Part shown: positions 20,331 through 31,699 of the stretch, piece after piece
How the letters are laid out: every line of letters starts with the position of its first letter
Position numbering within the stretch: position 1 is the stretch's first letter
Origin: Mimachlamys varia
Lineage: Eukaryota; Mollusca; Bivalvia; Pectinida; Pectinidae
Reading direction: 5' to 3'
Length of the DNA: 64,000 nt
NCBI GenBank assembly: GCA_947623455.1
Contig: OX392530.1
Coordinates: 35,743,405 to 35,807,404, forward strand
Position numbers and translations under genes: made by a program
Notes under the pieces: model-generated
The model's input: only the letters and a program-made list of their open reading frames with translations
What the model was told of the DNA's origin: nothing
Database searches by the model: none

Positions 20331-21070
20331 CTAATACATAAAACACAAAATTAATTTAAAAGACATAGTCATGGTTTTTCAGATGTCTTTTCACACCCAA
20401 GAGATGTTTATTCTATGAATGACGAAAGTCTGTAAATGATAAACACGAGCATGGATTATACCTAGTTACTCGTTTACATCATTCAACATGACTAACAAAG
20501 CAGTGTTGATATTTCATCTTGATCTTCGCTTGTAGACATTCAGATTCTTAGGGAATTAACAATATGTTTTGCAATACTTTAACCTTTCATAGGTACATGT
20601 ATTTTGCAGCAATGTAACAAATATCAAATTTAGTATGATTACAATGTTTTCAATATAATACGACGGTTTGCAGGAAAATGATATTAGATTAACTTATTTT
20701 ACATGTAAGGCAATACTTTTAGATATCTTCATTTATTATTTAAACCCCGATGCGACAGAAAAGAGATGACAGTGTGTATTCATTTAAAACTGAAAAAAAG
20801 CTAATAGCAATATACTATTGTCACCTAAGTTAATGAGGTATCCATTCAAAGGGTTTCCTATACGTCTCAGAGGAAAAGAGAACATATATAGATAATTTAA
20901 TTTCTTTGATTCATTTCAGTTCTAGAATTGTCTTTCTATCTCTCTGATCTTGTTTATGTTATACTAGTCTGGTAAAAGCTTCCTAAATCATCATTATTTG
21001 ACTAATGAACACTTAAGTAAGGCCCTTTTTAAAGCAAATAAAAAAGAAACTGTCGCATTCGTTAACTTAC

Positions 21071-21205
21071 GTATGTCACATGACATCCCCACCCAGCCGG
21101 CCTCACATCCGGGTACGTTACACTGCCCTGTTACTGGGTGACAACCAGGGGTAGAACAGTGACACGTGATTGCACAGTTTTCTCCAAATGTTGTGTGGGA
21201 ACAAT
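21071..21205 (-). CDS. Gene A EGF5 exon
   Basis: A 135-bp phase 1-1 exon with acceptor CTTTTAG and donor GTAAGT. The module is CSHTTFGENCAITCHCSTPG to GCEAGWVGMSCDI, with eight Cys. It pairs with 56816-56950 in gene B. Confidence 0.8.
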
Positions 21206-21774
21206 CTAAAAGTAAGGAAGCGCAATAACTGATACTAACTCAAAATAAAGACTATCCACTGACCTCAAACACAATGTTTATAATTTCTGAGGTTCTTCGC
21301 CTGAAAAAGTTTAACGTGTAACCGATTCATAACGAATGACGTTGTGTCTTAGAACCTTTAGGACCTTTATAACGTACTGATTTTTTTTGATATAGCAGAC
21401 AAAAATAAAGTCCATGTAAGTAATACCATGCAAGCTATGTAATAATGTAATTGCAGTGCAAAAGATATTTTCTCTGAAATTCATTTTGATATGTAAATAT
21501 TTATATTTTCATATTTATATTGTTCGTAGTATACTGACTCTGAGCTTAGGTATGTCTTTAAATCAAAATAATGATCTATTAAATATAATGAAAACATACT
21601 CTTGGAATACACTTTCTTTCATGTGTGGTGTATTCAATATTTATTTCTCAGTGAAAAATATCTGGATAAATCAAATATTCATAAAGATATCGATGATAAA
21701 TGCAGTTGAATTGTAATTCCATCGAGGAAAGAATTCAATAATACAACACTACTGTTACAAAAGCCTAGACCAAC

Positions 21775-21909
21775 CTTCATTACAGCTATTCCCATGGTAA
21801 CCAGCCTGGCACCCTGTTATGTTACAAACTCCGGTCACTCTGTTACATCCGGGCGTCTTACAACGACATTCCTCAACACAGTTCTCTCCAAATGTAACAG
21901 ATAAACAAG
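21775..21909 (-). CDS. Gene A EGF4 exon
   Basis: A 135-bp phase 1-1 exon with acceptor ATTTCAG and a weak donor GTTGGT. The module is CLSVTFGENCVEECRCKTPG to GCQAGYHGNSCNE. It pairs with 57902-58036 in gene B, which is almost identical in its second half. Confidence 0.75.
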
Positions 21910-22194
21910 CTGAAATGGTGATATATGTAAAACACATTGTTGCAAGTCTAATTCATAACTAAAGGTATATATATCGATTGTTTATGCTTTTTCCGTCGCC
22001 GATTATGCCTCTAGCATACATCTGGTATATTTAATAAATAAGATAATGACGATTAAAGATGTTTTATTTAGTATTGCAGGGTCCAAAATTGTCAGGATCA
22101 TTTTAATTATTCCTAAGATTCAATGAAGACACCTTTAGAGAAAGGAAAAATATACCTTTACAGAGAACAAAAACATGTCCTAATGTTTGGCTTA

Positions 22195-22250
22195 ATAGTA
22201 TAACTCGGTTGGTTAGTTGATTGAGTTTACGTCCTATTAACAGCATCATT
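22195..22250. repeat. Short dispersed-repeat fragment
   Basis: The string TTGATTGAGTTTACGTCCTA followed by TTAACAGC resembles a very common bivalve interspersed repeat, as I remember it. It is only a fragment, in the intron between EGF4 and EGF3 of gene A. Confidence 0.35.
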
Positions 22251-22930
22251 TTAGAGATAACTTTTGATAACCTCTACAAATTACAGGTGTTTCGCTATTC
22301 GCTCAAATCATTTAACATGACTACTATTGAATATTAACATATCTTCGTTTACAATATATCATCATTAGCGATAAGCATTATCGATACACGTTTTGCCCAA
22401 CAAATATTTTAGTTCCATACTTGACAATAAAGTAATATAAATATATAGTCTTTTGGCCAAAGCTCTAACCTTTCATAGGTATTTTGGGGCAATCTTAAAC
22501 ACCTATTGACAGAAAAAAATGATATTAGATTTAATCTAGTTTACATGTATGACAAGATTATCAAATAACTGCATTTATAATTTTACTCAGATGCTATTAA
22601 GGAATTCTTCTGTAACCGATTGAAATGTCTTGGCATGGTAAGATAACCGCAGTAAACATTGTTTCTTACATGGTAGTATAGCATAATATCCTTACTATGT
22701 TTTCCCACGTCAAGAACTTAAAAGAGATCATAGGAATGTGCTGGTGTCAAATTAGAACTACGATAGAAATAGAAGTATTTCGTTCGAACGTTTTCTTTAC
22801 CTCTATGGAGAAAAGAACAGTTTTACTTGCCATGTGAAAGCTTATTGAATGATTATGAAATAAATACGAAAGTAGGACCTTAGTTAAAGTTTAAAAAGTA
22901 AGCTGTCTAAGCTTGAATTCGTAAACTTAC

Positions 22931-23065
22931 GTGTATTACATGACTCCCCCATCCAGCCGGCCGAACATCCGAGTACTTTACAATGACCTGTTACTGAGTT
23001 ACAACCAGGTGTATCACAGTGACACATGGATAAGCAGTTTTCTCCAAATGTTGTGTTGGAACAAA
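22931..23065 (-). CDS. Gene A EGF3 exon
   Basis: A 135-bp phase 1-1 exon with acceptor CTTTAAG and donor GTAAGT. The module reads CSNTTFGENCLSMCHCDTPG to GCSAGWMGESCNT, with eight Cys. It pairs with the gene B exon 60171-60305. The acceptor is less pyrimidine-rich than its neighbours because AAG replaces the usual TAG. Confidence 0.75.
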
Positions 23066-24179
23066 CTTAAAGTAAGGAAGCACAAGAGTTGATACTGACT
23101 CAAAATAATAAATATGCATTGACCTTATTTATATACAAAATATATGTGACTGAAATACTTGCTTAAAACCGTTTAACGTGAAATATATTCAAAAAGGTCA
23201 AATCGTACCTACTATGTTGTGACAAAATGGTGTTTTGTCTATTAAAATGAATATTAATCTCCATGTAATGAATAGGAAACCTTTTCTAGTTGGAATTAAA
23301 TATAATTGACTAAATAATTACATCTTACTCAGAGGTTTACTTGTGAAAACGTCACAGCATTTACAGAAGCACATGTTACTAGGGGCAGTCATATTGTTAG
23401 TAAATGGCAGGAAATGGAGCTCTTCAATTGAAGGTTAGTTTCGTACCTTTATTAGAGAGTACTTCTTGTTGTAAATTCAAATAGGGAAAAAGAATACATC
23501 GTTCTTAGTAAAGGTAGCTATGTGAGTTGTCAGAGTTATGTTTAATGTTTTCTTGAGGATTATTACGATTATTTAGAGCTGGGGATTATTTGAACACTGG
23601 TTGGAGAGTATTCCCGGTGTTACCAGCGAATACCAGCCATTTTCAGCAGTTACCAGCAAATACCAGCAGTTTTCAGCAGTAGCTATGGTAGCACGTGAAG
23701 AAACTCCAAGTTGCTAGGTTTTGACAAACAGTTGCTGAGACAGTCAACCCGCGCCTGTCTGTCTATGTATGTAGCTGTGTTGTCTAAGGTTTGTGTTTGA
23801 AGGATGGACAAAGAGGTGTTTCCTCAGTTCCAGAACTTGTTTGTGTTTAATGTTATGTAGTTCAGGAGGAAATCTATGCTTGTTTATAATTATATGTACA
23901 AATTATGGGGATTTTAGGGATATGTCATGAGGTCAGAGATCCAAAGCTGTTGAGGAAAGGGATAGCAGTTATGTATTATAACTTATGTCCATGGCTGTAG
24001 CTTTATCAAGGATTCTATTTGAGAAGTTTGTTCATTTACTAAGTCACAGTTATCTCCCAAAAATATTTTACTAGAGGAGTATAGGTGGATATTGGGTGAC
24101 CTTATGGACTTATAATAATAAATAAGAGAATACCGAAGCGTCATCATAATCATAATCCAATCTCAAAATCGATTAAACC

Positions 24180-24540
24180 AGGGGCAAAATTTGAAAAAAG
24201 GAAAGATTTACATGGAGACCCTTGCAAAAGTACAAGAGAATAAGACCAGGTGTTCCGGAAGAGTAAGCGTCTTCTTCTTCATCGACGGCACCCGCCATGT
24301 AAATCCTTGTCACATCCAAGTAAACATAAAATTCTCAAAATGAGAACCGAGTATCATTGTCATTCACTACAAGTAAACACACTAATGAGCATACTCAAAA
24401 ACGTCCATCTTCATATCACTTAAAGATACAGAATATTTCTCAATGAGACAAAGATGGCGACCATGAAACTTCCCCATAGTTCTGATCAACCTGCATCTCT
24501 CGATTCCTTATGTTGTTAGTTTGTTTGTCAGCAGTCGACA
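24180..24540 (-). mobile_element. Tail of the GTNCAPLLAD-type RT element
   Basis: Read on the minus strand it continues directly from the RT fragment: a decayed C terminus (KFHGRHLCLIEKYSVSLSD) followed by non-coding tail. The tail is shared with 15380-15653, with 51015-51117 plus 52418-52600, and with 61735-61950. Confidence 0.75.
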
Positions 24541-25115
24541 TCAATCACGAAAATCCCGATATTTAGAGCAAGTCCTGGAATACCGAATCAACTGCGACAT
24601 GTCAACACCATAGGTTGGAGAAGCAGGGATGTTACTATCAAGAAATGGAAAGTTAACGATCGGAAAATTGAAATCATTACGTTTATCGTATAGCTTAGTT
24701 GTAAGCTGTCCATGTTGGTCGTAGTTTAAGTAGAGATCGAGGTAAGCAGCTGATGTAGACGAGTCTGTTGTGTCCTTTATTTCAAGTTCAGAAGGGTATA
24801 TACGATCGACGTGGTCAGCAAACTTCTTGTTGTTTATAGACAACACATCGGTGATATATCTGAAAGTGAAATTAAAAGATTTGGCAAGGTTTTTGTTACC
24901 TGTCCTGATTAGCTCCTCCACAAATTCAGCCTCGTATGAAAACAAAAACAAGTCAGCTAAGAGTGGGGCACAGTTTGTCCCCATGGGAATGCCAACAGTC
25001 TGCTGGAAAATCTTTCCTCCGAACTTAACAAAAATGTTGTCGATCAGGAATTCAATCATCCGTACTACATCTTCTTCAGTATATTTCCTCTTAGCTTTTT
25101 TTGTCGTGTTTTTGA
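24541..25115 (-). pseudogene. Reverse transcriptase fragment with a mutated catalytic motif
   Basis: The open frame includes KRKYTEEDVVRMIEFLIDN, then the palm motif QTVGIPMGTNCAPLLADLFL, FRYITDVLSINN, then AAYLDLYLNY, TTKLYDKRNDFNFPIVNFPF and LIRYSRTCSKYRDF. Homologues have FRYIDDVLS; here the first catalytic Asp is Thr (YITD), so the enzyme should be dead. The class looks closest to Penelope-like elements, which is from memory and uncertain. The N-terminal part ends near 25115. Confidence 0.8.
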
Positions 25116-25569
25116 CAAAGTATGCTCCGAGATACTATAAATACTATAATTTTGTATCGTCGTCCGCCTTTCTTAGAAAAGAAAGCTCTAATAACAAGAG
25201 ATCGGAGACTTATGCTATTTGTAAGAGATGGATGATTGAGAAGAAAACATTTATGTAATAATTTGATGCAAGCATAGTCTTAGAGCTCAAATATTGTTTA
25301 AGATTACATGTATCGTTGATTCACTTTGCAAGATATTTCAGACCTTAAGAGATATTAGTTGGTGTTTGAATTAAGAGTTAACAGTTATTAAAGGAAAGTA
25401 AATCTAGCAGGATTTTATCAAGAGTTTTAAGTTCATTCTGAGTTAGTGAGCGAAGAGTTCATGTATTTCACATTTTTTGTACTATTTCGATTGTTGTGTA
25501 TTAAAAAGATGTCTTGAGTTTGTACCTGTATTTCTGGATTATAGTTGTCTCTTTTTAAGTTATAAATTT

Positions 25570-25735
25570 TAAACTCAAGATCTAGCCAGGCGCAATTAAG
25601 TCGTCGGTATCCGGGTAGTAGGCATCTGCTACAGACCCACCCATTCTACTGTGACGGTAACCACGCTACCATAGGTTATGTTCAAGTTGAATTTGGACGC
25701 AGGGTTTGGACGCAGGGTTTTAACCACTTGGCCGT
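25570..25735 (-). repeat. Possible degenerate tRNA-derived repeat
   Basis: On the minus strand GACGGCCAAGTGGTTAAAAC resembles an RNA polymerase III A box, but no clear B box follows. A short direct repeat (GGACGCAGGGTTT, twice) is present at 25694-25720. Weak. Confidence 0.25.
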
Positions 25736-26199
25736 CACAATGCTATAAAGGGTTTTTTTTTATAATGTAGTGTTTTTTATAAGGCAAACAAAACTATTTT
25801 AGTAATGCCGCACAAACATATTATTATAACGTATTATGTTACAAGGTAATTGTATTACACATGCTTTTTAATGTATTAAAGTCGGATATGGACAAAAAAT
25901 ACAATATATACTGTTCTTGGACAGTAGTGACGTTGATTTTGGTTACTGACTTTTAATGAAAAAAAGATCGATATATAAAATATATTGAAAGTATACACTT
26001 GGAATGTTCTTTAAATTGTACGATACACTTTGCTTTTGCAATTTGCATTATGGCTTCCCATTAATTCAGTGGATTGTATGCACAGAGGGATATATGTAAT
26101 CAAGAACACATGGCAATAGCATGACGCCATTTTGACCTACGTTACGTCAACCCTTGCACGTCGCCTCAAAAAACACGCTTTATATGTTTAGGTTAATCA

Positions 26200-26226
26200 G
26201 TCAGTCAGTCAGACAGACAGACAGTC

Positions 26227-26288
<62 letters not shown>
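26200..26288. repeat. (CAGT/CAGA)n microsatellite
   Basis: A run of CAGT units grading into CAGACAGA units, continuous to about 26286. It marks the left border of the second block that is extra in gene A compared with the gene B intron. Confidence 0.92.
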
Positions 26289-26289
<1 letters not shown>

Positions 26290-27399
26290 TATTCTGATTT
26301 TCCTCTGTTATCATATGACTACCTTTATATGCGGTGTAATAAAGCCATTACATAGATTTTCTATATTACACACGTGTAATAACACCTTCCGCTTCGCTGA
26401 TTGGCTGGTCCCTTGTGAACTGTATTAATACACACGAGAACGGTCTACTTCTTTTTACTACAAGGGGTACAACTTGCGACTGCTAGTAGAATGATAAAGT
26501 TCGGAATTGCAGATACAGTTGAGGTGGACAACAAAGACAAGGGTCGTTATAAAGAGTAAATAAGTACAGGCATGTAAACAATACTGATCTACACAAAATG
26601 TATCGATCCCAGGATCCTTTCCCAACAACGGTACAACAGGTTAAGCTGACTTCAACAAACATGCTTTGCAAAATCAACAACACTGCTTACAAATCGACCT
26701 CAAACGGCGTCTGTTAAAGATGTTTGAACAAAATGTTCACTTGAAACATTATCGGTGCACAATCAACATCACTGTTATCCAACTGTAGGAAAACGCCGCA
26801 CATCCGTTGTGTACGACAGTTAGAGCTAAGCGGCAACGAACCAGTCATTGTCGCGCCAAGTGACGTCACGATATCGTCACTTCCGGCCGGATTCATGAAT
26901 AGATTTCCAGAGGATATTTGCCCGACACAGTCAAGCGTAATGTTTTTTGTTTATTGTTTCTAATCCCTATAGACAATTTATCAATCATAATATTATTTGA
27001 AACTGTCCGAAATTTTGCAGTAAGGTGTCTTTATTTTATCAAATTAATCAATTTCAAGAGTCATTTGTGTTGGACTACTTCTTCGCTCGCCGGTACATTT
27101 GAATGGTTGAGTTATTTGGTTCGACATATTGAAATCAGTTGGCTAGAACGGCAAAGACCAAATCTGTTTGGCACGGGAAAAGTCGATAAAACGTCATATG
27201 ATAAAAAGAAACTGTTACTCTTTTCTCTTCATATTAAATTGATGATACTCATTTAGAATTTTTCGTTTTTACTCGCCAGAGGATCGTAAAAAAGAAAAAT
27301 TCAAAACTCATAAATTCAATATGAAGAGAAACTCATGATAGATCCTCTATGTATAAGAAGAGATTATGAACATTTTACAACATTCTGGGAGAGTTGATA

Positions 27400-28441
27400 T
27401 TTATAGAGCAGAATTCATAATTTTCAAGAGCATATGGATATTTTTGGCAACTGTAACCATTAGTTCTTCCTATTCGTCAACCTGTAAATTAACTTTAGTT
27501 CGATCTCCAAGAAGAAATTGGGTTTGATCAGTCTCTTCCAAGAATGAAAAGTTAACATATGAACGCACATCGATACAGTTATTTATTTTCTCTAAAAAGA
27601 CATCTATACTTTCATATAGTGTTGGACACTCAATAATAAAGTGAGTTACGATATCAGTACTTGCTAAGCGCAGACTAAACAGAAAACTTCATTGTCCTCT
27701 CAAGTAATTGATAACTTCAGCAGATTACCAAGGTCCCATGTGAGGTGTCCTTATTTTGAACTCAAAACTAGCAATGGGCTAGGACCATTTGTTTATATCT
27801 TTGAAGAGACTTTTTTTGTATTCAGCTTCTCTCTCCACCGGTTAAAATACCAGTCGGACATGAATTGTTCTACACATCTTTTCAATGTTTGCTTCGCTAC
27901 TTGCACTGCATTAATAATAAAATCCCGGAAGAGATATTCTAGTTTGAACTTCATGAAGGTTTTGTATACATCTTGGATGAATCATCGCTCATTTGTTGAC
28001 GGATTTCTATATAGAAAACTGCAAATTCTAACAATGAACAAGAGTTTCCACATAAATGTCATGGCTCCATTACAAATTTTGTTCCAGAACATCATCTTCT
28101 TGCTTTCGATTTCTCTTGAAATATCGTCAACCCCAAGAAACCGAGTTGTTACGACTGTAGTCTTTCCATAACTCGCTTCCATATGTCATGCTAGGTATGA
28201 TTATTCGCTTTGTGAAAGTGACACTTGTGAGCAGATTGAGTCCGCCTGGATGCAAGCTGATACTCAGTAACGAGTTAAACAACTTTCTACATGTACCTTT
28301 CGAACATGATTTAGTAATCCCGGAATTGGATTGTAGATTTCTAGTGAGGTACAAAAGTGTATATGTTATCGAATTTATTAAAAGTTGCCCAAGGCAGATT
28401 GTTGTCCCTAAACTTGCACGGCAGTAGACTCCTACACACAA
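27400..28441 (-). pseudogene. Degenerate LINE 3' end (C-terminal region of a reverse transcriptase)
   Basis: On the minus strand, joined over frameshifts, are segments typical of the region after the RT palm: GGLNLLTSVTFTKRIIIPSM, MTYGSELWKD (usual LYGCELW), REIESKKMMFWNKICN, NERFIQDVYKTFMKFKLEY, and lower down DIVTHFIIECPTLYESIDVF. The order agrees with molluscan non-LTR elements. Stops and frameshifts are frequent. The plus-strand open frame 27692-28171 is its shadow. Confidence 0.6.
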
Positions 28442-28984
28442 CCGATCTGCTCTGACTTATTGTGATTTCCATCACCGAGCTTTTCGGATGGTTTTAGTTA
28501 AGTCTCCATTTGCAAGCGAACATGTAATCATATACAATATCAAATTAAGTTTTGCACCAACGTTTAAGACGCTGCAAGCAACAATGTGTCGAGTAAAACG
28601 TGATAATACGCGCTATAACTTTGAGTTAATCGTTAAGGTAGTTATAATTAAAAAAAAAAAAAATATCCCAGTATGTTCACATACATTTACAGCAACAATA
28701 ACCTTCATAAATTAAACAAAAATGACGTGTTTGTAATCATTTTCTTCAGGTTGGAAGGTATGATTCATGCAAAAATTATTTTACACAATCAATTAATGCT
28801 TTTAGGTGACGTTTCGATGAATAATACGATATGTATCCTGTCACCTTCATCAGAATAATGGCCTGCAAAGCTTATTCACATATAGGTGTAAATTATTGTC
28901 GAGTTGGTAACGACAAATCAGTCATTTCGTCTACGCTACTAGGCGCATGTACGATAGTAAAGCGATTGAACCAAAATGACTTGA

Positions 28985-29075
28985 TACAGCTACTCTTTGT
29001 TTAAAACTTGGGCATAGATGACATGACTTGGTCAAAGATGACATGACTTGGTCATAGATGACATGACTTGGTCAT
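28985..29075. repeat. 20-bp minisatellite
   Basis: About four copies of CATAGATGACATGACTTGGT, lying just left of the point where similarity to the gene B intron resumes (about 29070). Confidence 0.8.
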
Positions 29076-29381
29076 AGATGACAAAAATGACATTATTACG
29101 TAAATCAAAATCTCTGAAAGGTAAATATAACCATTGAACGTCTATCAGATTGAACATTTTATCAATGTGAACGCAATCTGGGTGTTAGATAAATATTCAT
29201 GACGTCCGTTTTCAATGGTAAGTTGTCTTTCATAGGGTATTCAAGGTTTAATTGTCAACGATAAACTTCATGATAGATCATGTATTGATAAAGATGTTGA
29301 TGATGAATGCATTTTAATAGTAACTTCAGTAAAGAAAGAAATAAATAATACAATACTACTGTTACAAAATTCGTGACAAAC

Positions 29382-29516
29382 CTTGACTACAGCTACTTCC
29401 ACGGTAACCAGCCTGGCATCCTGGTGTGTCACAGAGTCCCTTTACTGCGTTACATCCGGGCGTCTTACAACGACATTCCTCAGCACAGTTTTCTCCAAAC
29501 GTAACTGTTGAACAAG
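29382..29516 (-). CDS. Gene A EGF2 exon
   Basis: A 135-bp phase 1-1 exon with acceptor ATTTCAG and donor GTTTGT. One eight-Cys module, CSTVTFGENCAEECRCKTPG to GCQAGYRGSSCSQ. Its closest relative in the window is the gene B exon at 61281-61415. The upstream intron contains the 67-bp array and a palindromic element; the downstream intron is enlarged by two insertions. Confidence 0.8.
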
Positions 29517-29972
29517 CTGAAATTGTGATATATATATATATAAATTTATTACATAATGCGTTTGAACCATTTACTAGTGAAATGAACTATTGCACGGCTA
29601 AAAAGACTATTGCACGGTCACGTGCGAACTATTGAACACCGCGTGAGGTTTCCTACCCTTTCATGCGCCAAAGTCAATCAGACGCCAATGCTGCCAGACA
29701 ACAGGCATGGCGACTGCTACAGGATAGTTGAAATTTGGAGACGCCAATCAATACTGATATTTATATTTCGCGGTTATTACGAAGATAAGCAAATATTTAT
29801 CTTTTTTATTTTTTTTACATACAAGAAAACACACGATACATTATAAAATTGATCTATAATTGTTCAAAAACAAGTTAATAAAATAAAAAAAATTCAAAAT
29901 ACGTCTAAGTGATTATGTAATAAAACAAGTATATCATGCATATCATATCATATTGGTGTGCTTATATATTAT

Positions 29973-30107
29973 TAAAATATATCATGGGTGTCTGTGCAAT
30001 AGTCCAGAATATTTGACACGAGGTACTGGTAATCGATCGATGTTCTATTTCACTCGGACTTTGGCCTCGTGCACTATTCTGGAATATTGCACATGATATA
30101 TTTTTTG
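29973..30107. repeat. Inverted repeat / palindromic element
   Basis: The left arm AAAATATATCATG...GCAATAGTCCAGAATAT...CACGAGG is mirrored by CCTCGTGCACTATTCTGGAA...GCACATGATATATTTT on the right. The arms are about 40-50 bp with a loop of about 45 bp. It fits a small foldback element in the gene A intron EGF1-EGF2. Confidence 0.6.
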
Positions 30108-30249
30108 TTTCATTCCTCTCTCAACATCAAAAACAACGAAAAAAAAAAACATTTTCTCTTATTAAACACTAAAATTACTTTTGATATTATGACTGAATTT
30201 TTAGGGTATTATTGTTGCATAAATTTGTAATATCGTGAAACATAACAAC

Positions 30250-30939
30250 TCTCTTTGTCACAGACTGTACTTACACTGGTTACACTGGTCCAGTCCACCC
30301 CGCACTACGCTGTGTAGAATCACAGACTATACTTACACTGGTTACAATACACTGGTCCAATCCAGCCCGCACTACAGTGTGTAGAATCTAAGACTGTACT
30401 TACACTGGTTACAATACATGGGTCCAGTCCACCCCGCACTACACTGTGTAGAATCACAGATTGTACTTACACTGGTTACAATACACTGGTCCAGTCCAGC
30501 CCGCACTACCGTGTGTAGAATCACAGACTGTACTTACATTGGTTACAATACACTGGTCCAGTCCAGCCCGCACTACAGTGTGTAGAATCACAGACTGTAC
30601 TTACATTGGTTACAATACACTGGTCCAGTCCACCCCGCATTACAGTGTGTAGAATCACAGACTATACTTACACTGGTTACAATACACTGGTCCAGTCCAC
30701 CCCGCACTACAGTGTGTAGAATCTCAGACTGTACTTACACTGGTTACAATACATGGGTCCAGTCCACCCCGCACTACACTGTGTAGAATCACAGATTGTA
30801 CTTACACTGGTTACAATACACTGGTCCAGTCCAGCCCGCACTACCGTGTGTAGAATCACAGACTGTACTTACACTGGTTACAATACACTGGTCCAGTCCA
30901 CCCCGCACTACGCTGTGTAGAATCACAGACTGTACTTAC
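30250..30939 (-). repeat. 67-bp tandem array of EGF1 exon end plus splice donor (gene A)
   Basis: About ten extra units follow the EGF1 donor with a 67-base spacing; donor-like sites start near 30328, 30395, 30462, 30529, 30596, 30663, 30730, 30797 and 30864, and the first, shorter unit lies near 30265. Each unit holds 57 bases copied from the exon end (CDSTHCSAGWTG...CNQ) and 10 bases of intron start. Most keep a perfect GTAAGT. Because 67 is not a multiple of three and a TGA directly follows each donor, using a downstream donor would give a premature stop. Confidence 0.9.
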
Positions 30940-31077
30940 ACTGGTTACAATACTCTGGTCCAGTCCACCCCGCACTACAGTGTGTAGAATCACAGACTCC
31001 GTTGTCAGGGTTACAGCCATGTTTACAGTTGGTACAATTGTGTTGACACTGGTCACCATACTTATATGTAAAGCAAC
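30940..31077 (-). CDS. Gene A EGF1 exon
   Basis: A 138-bp symmetrical exon. It has an eight-Cys EGF-like module beginning CFTYKYGDQC and ending CSAGWTGPEYCNQ. The acceptor is CTTGCCAG and the donor CAGT|GTAAGT. The last 57 coding bases plus the first 10 intron bases are the unit of the 67-bp tandem array that follows in the intron. Reading through the donor gives CKYSL and then TGA, so failure to splice here would end the protein after the lectin domain and EGF1. Confidence 0.8.
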
Positions 31078-31415
31078 CTGGCAAGCAAGTTAATTGTTGG
31101 AACATATTTTATATTATTCAGAAACATTATAAGAAAAAAAAATGTACACATTTGTTGTCCAAACTATCATTTTGATATATATTGATACTTTGAATCTCTC
31201 CTTTGGATATATACTGATACTTACTTTGAATTTGTATCTTTGAACTTGCGTAGTATATCTACTTAACGAAATATATGCATTACAAATGTAAACAGGTGTA
31301 CCATTTTCCGAACAAATCGCACTCAAAGCGAGAATTATGGAATTGATAATCCAATTCTTATTCTGTGAATCAATCATATCTAGCCTTGTCAGTAACGCAT
31401 CAAATAATCTATTAC

Positions 31416-31622
31416 CATACACGTCCACCTCACACACGTCCATATACGCTCGGTCTGGTGCCGTCCTGGTGATGATGATCATCACACTCTGACCGGTTGT
31501 GTTACACGAGGTGATGTTTTGAGTGACGTCAGGGTAGCCGGCGTCCACATCCTCGTAACACTTGTTACCAGACGGTATACCGGTATCGTTTGATATCCAC
31601 AAGGCAAAGCCATCGGCACGAT
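31416..31622 (-). CDS. Gene A exon 3: lectin-like domain, C-terminal half
   Basis: A 69-codon exon, phase 1-1, acceptor CTTTTCAG and donor GTAATA. It reads RADGFALWISNDTGIPSG, then NKCYEDVDAGYP, two more Cys around the QSVMIII strand, and CEVDVYG at the end. Family members end in the same way (C-E-V-x-V-Y-G), so the domain closes exactly at the exon border. It joins in phase to exon 2 and to the first EGF exon. Confidence 0.75.
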
Positions 31623-31699
31623 CTGAAAAGAAAAGAAAAACGTCAGATAAAAATACAAGAGTCAAAACGAAACGCCAGACTTGAATAAACATGCTGTGT

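Larger units (their letters stand above)
23230..25735. mobile_element. About 2.5-kb insertion block in gene A intron EGF2-EGF3
   Basis: The sequence on both sides (to about 23230, and from about 25735) matches the corresponding gene B intron around 60420-60480 nearly continuously, so this block is extra in gene A or lost from gene B. It contains the reverse-transcriptase fragment, its tail, and about 900 bp of unrecognised sequence with short CCAGC-rich repeats near 23600-23680. Borders are approximate. Confidence 0.55.

Noticed and set aside
24770..25258. Plus-strand 162-codon frame
   Set aside because: Antisense to the reverse-transcriptase fragment, which has clear family motifs on the minus strand.
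27692..28171. Plus-strand 159-codon frame
   Set aside because: No recognisable domain. The opposite strand shows ordered LINE C-terminal motifs across the same bases.
30250..30939. CRISPR-like look of the regular repeats
   Set aside because: Units are directly adjacent with no unique spacers, in an animal gene intron, and derive from the neighbouring exon. The same holds for 63307-64000.
30461..30987. Plus-strand frames encoding a repeated YLHWLQYTGP-like peptide
   Set aside because: These are the 67-bp array read on the wrong strand. The minus strand carries the exon-derived reading.
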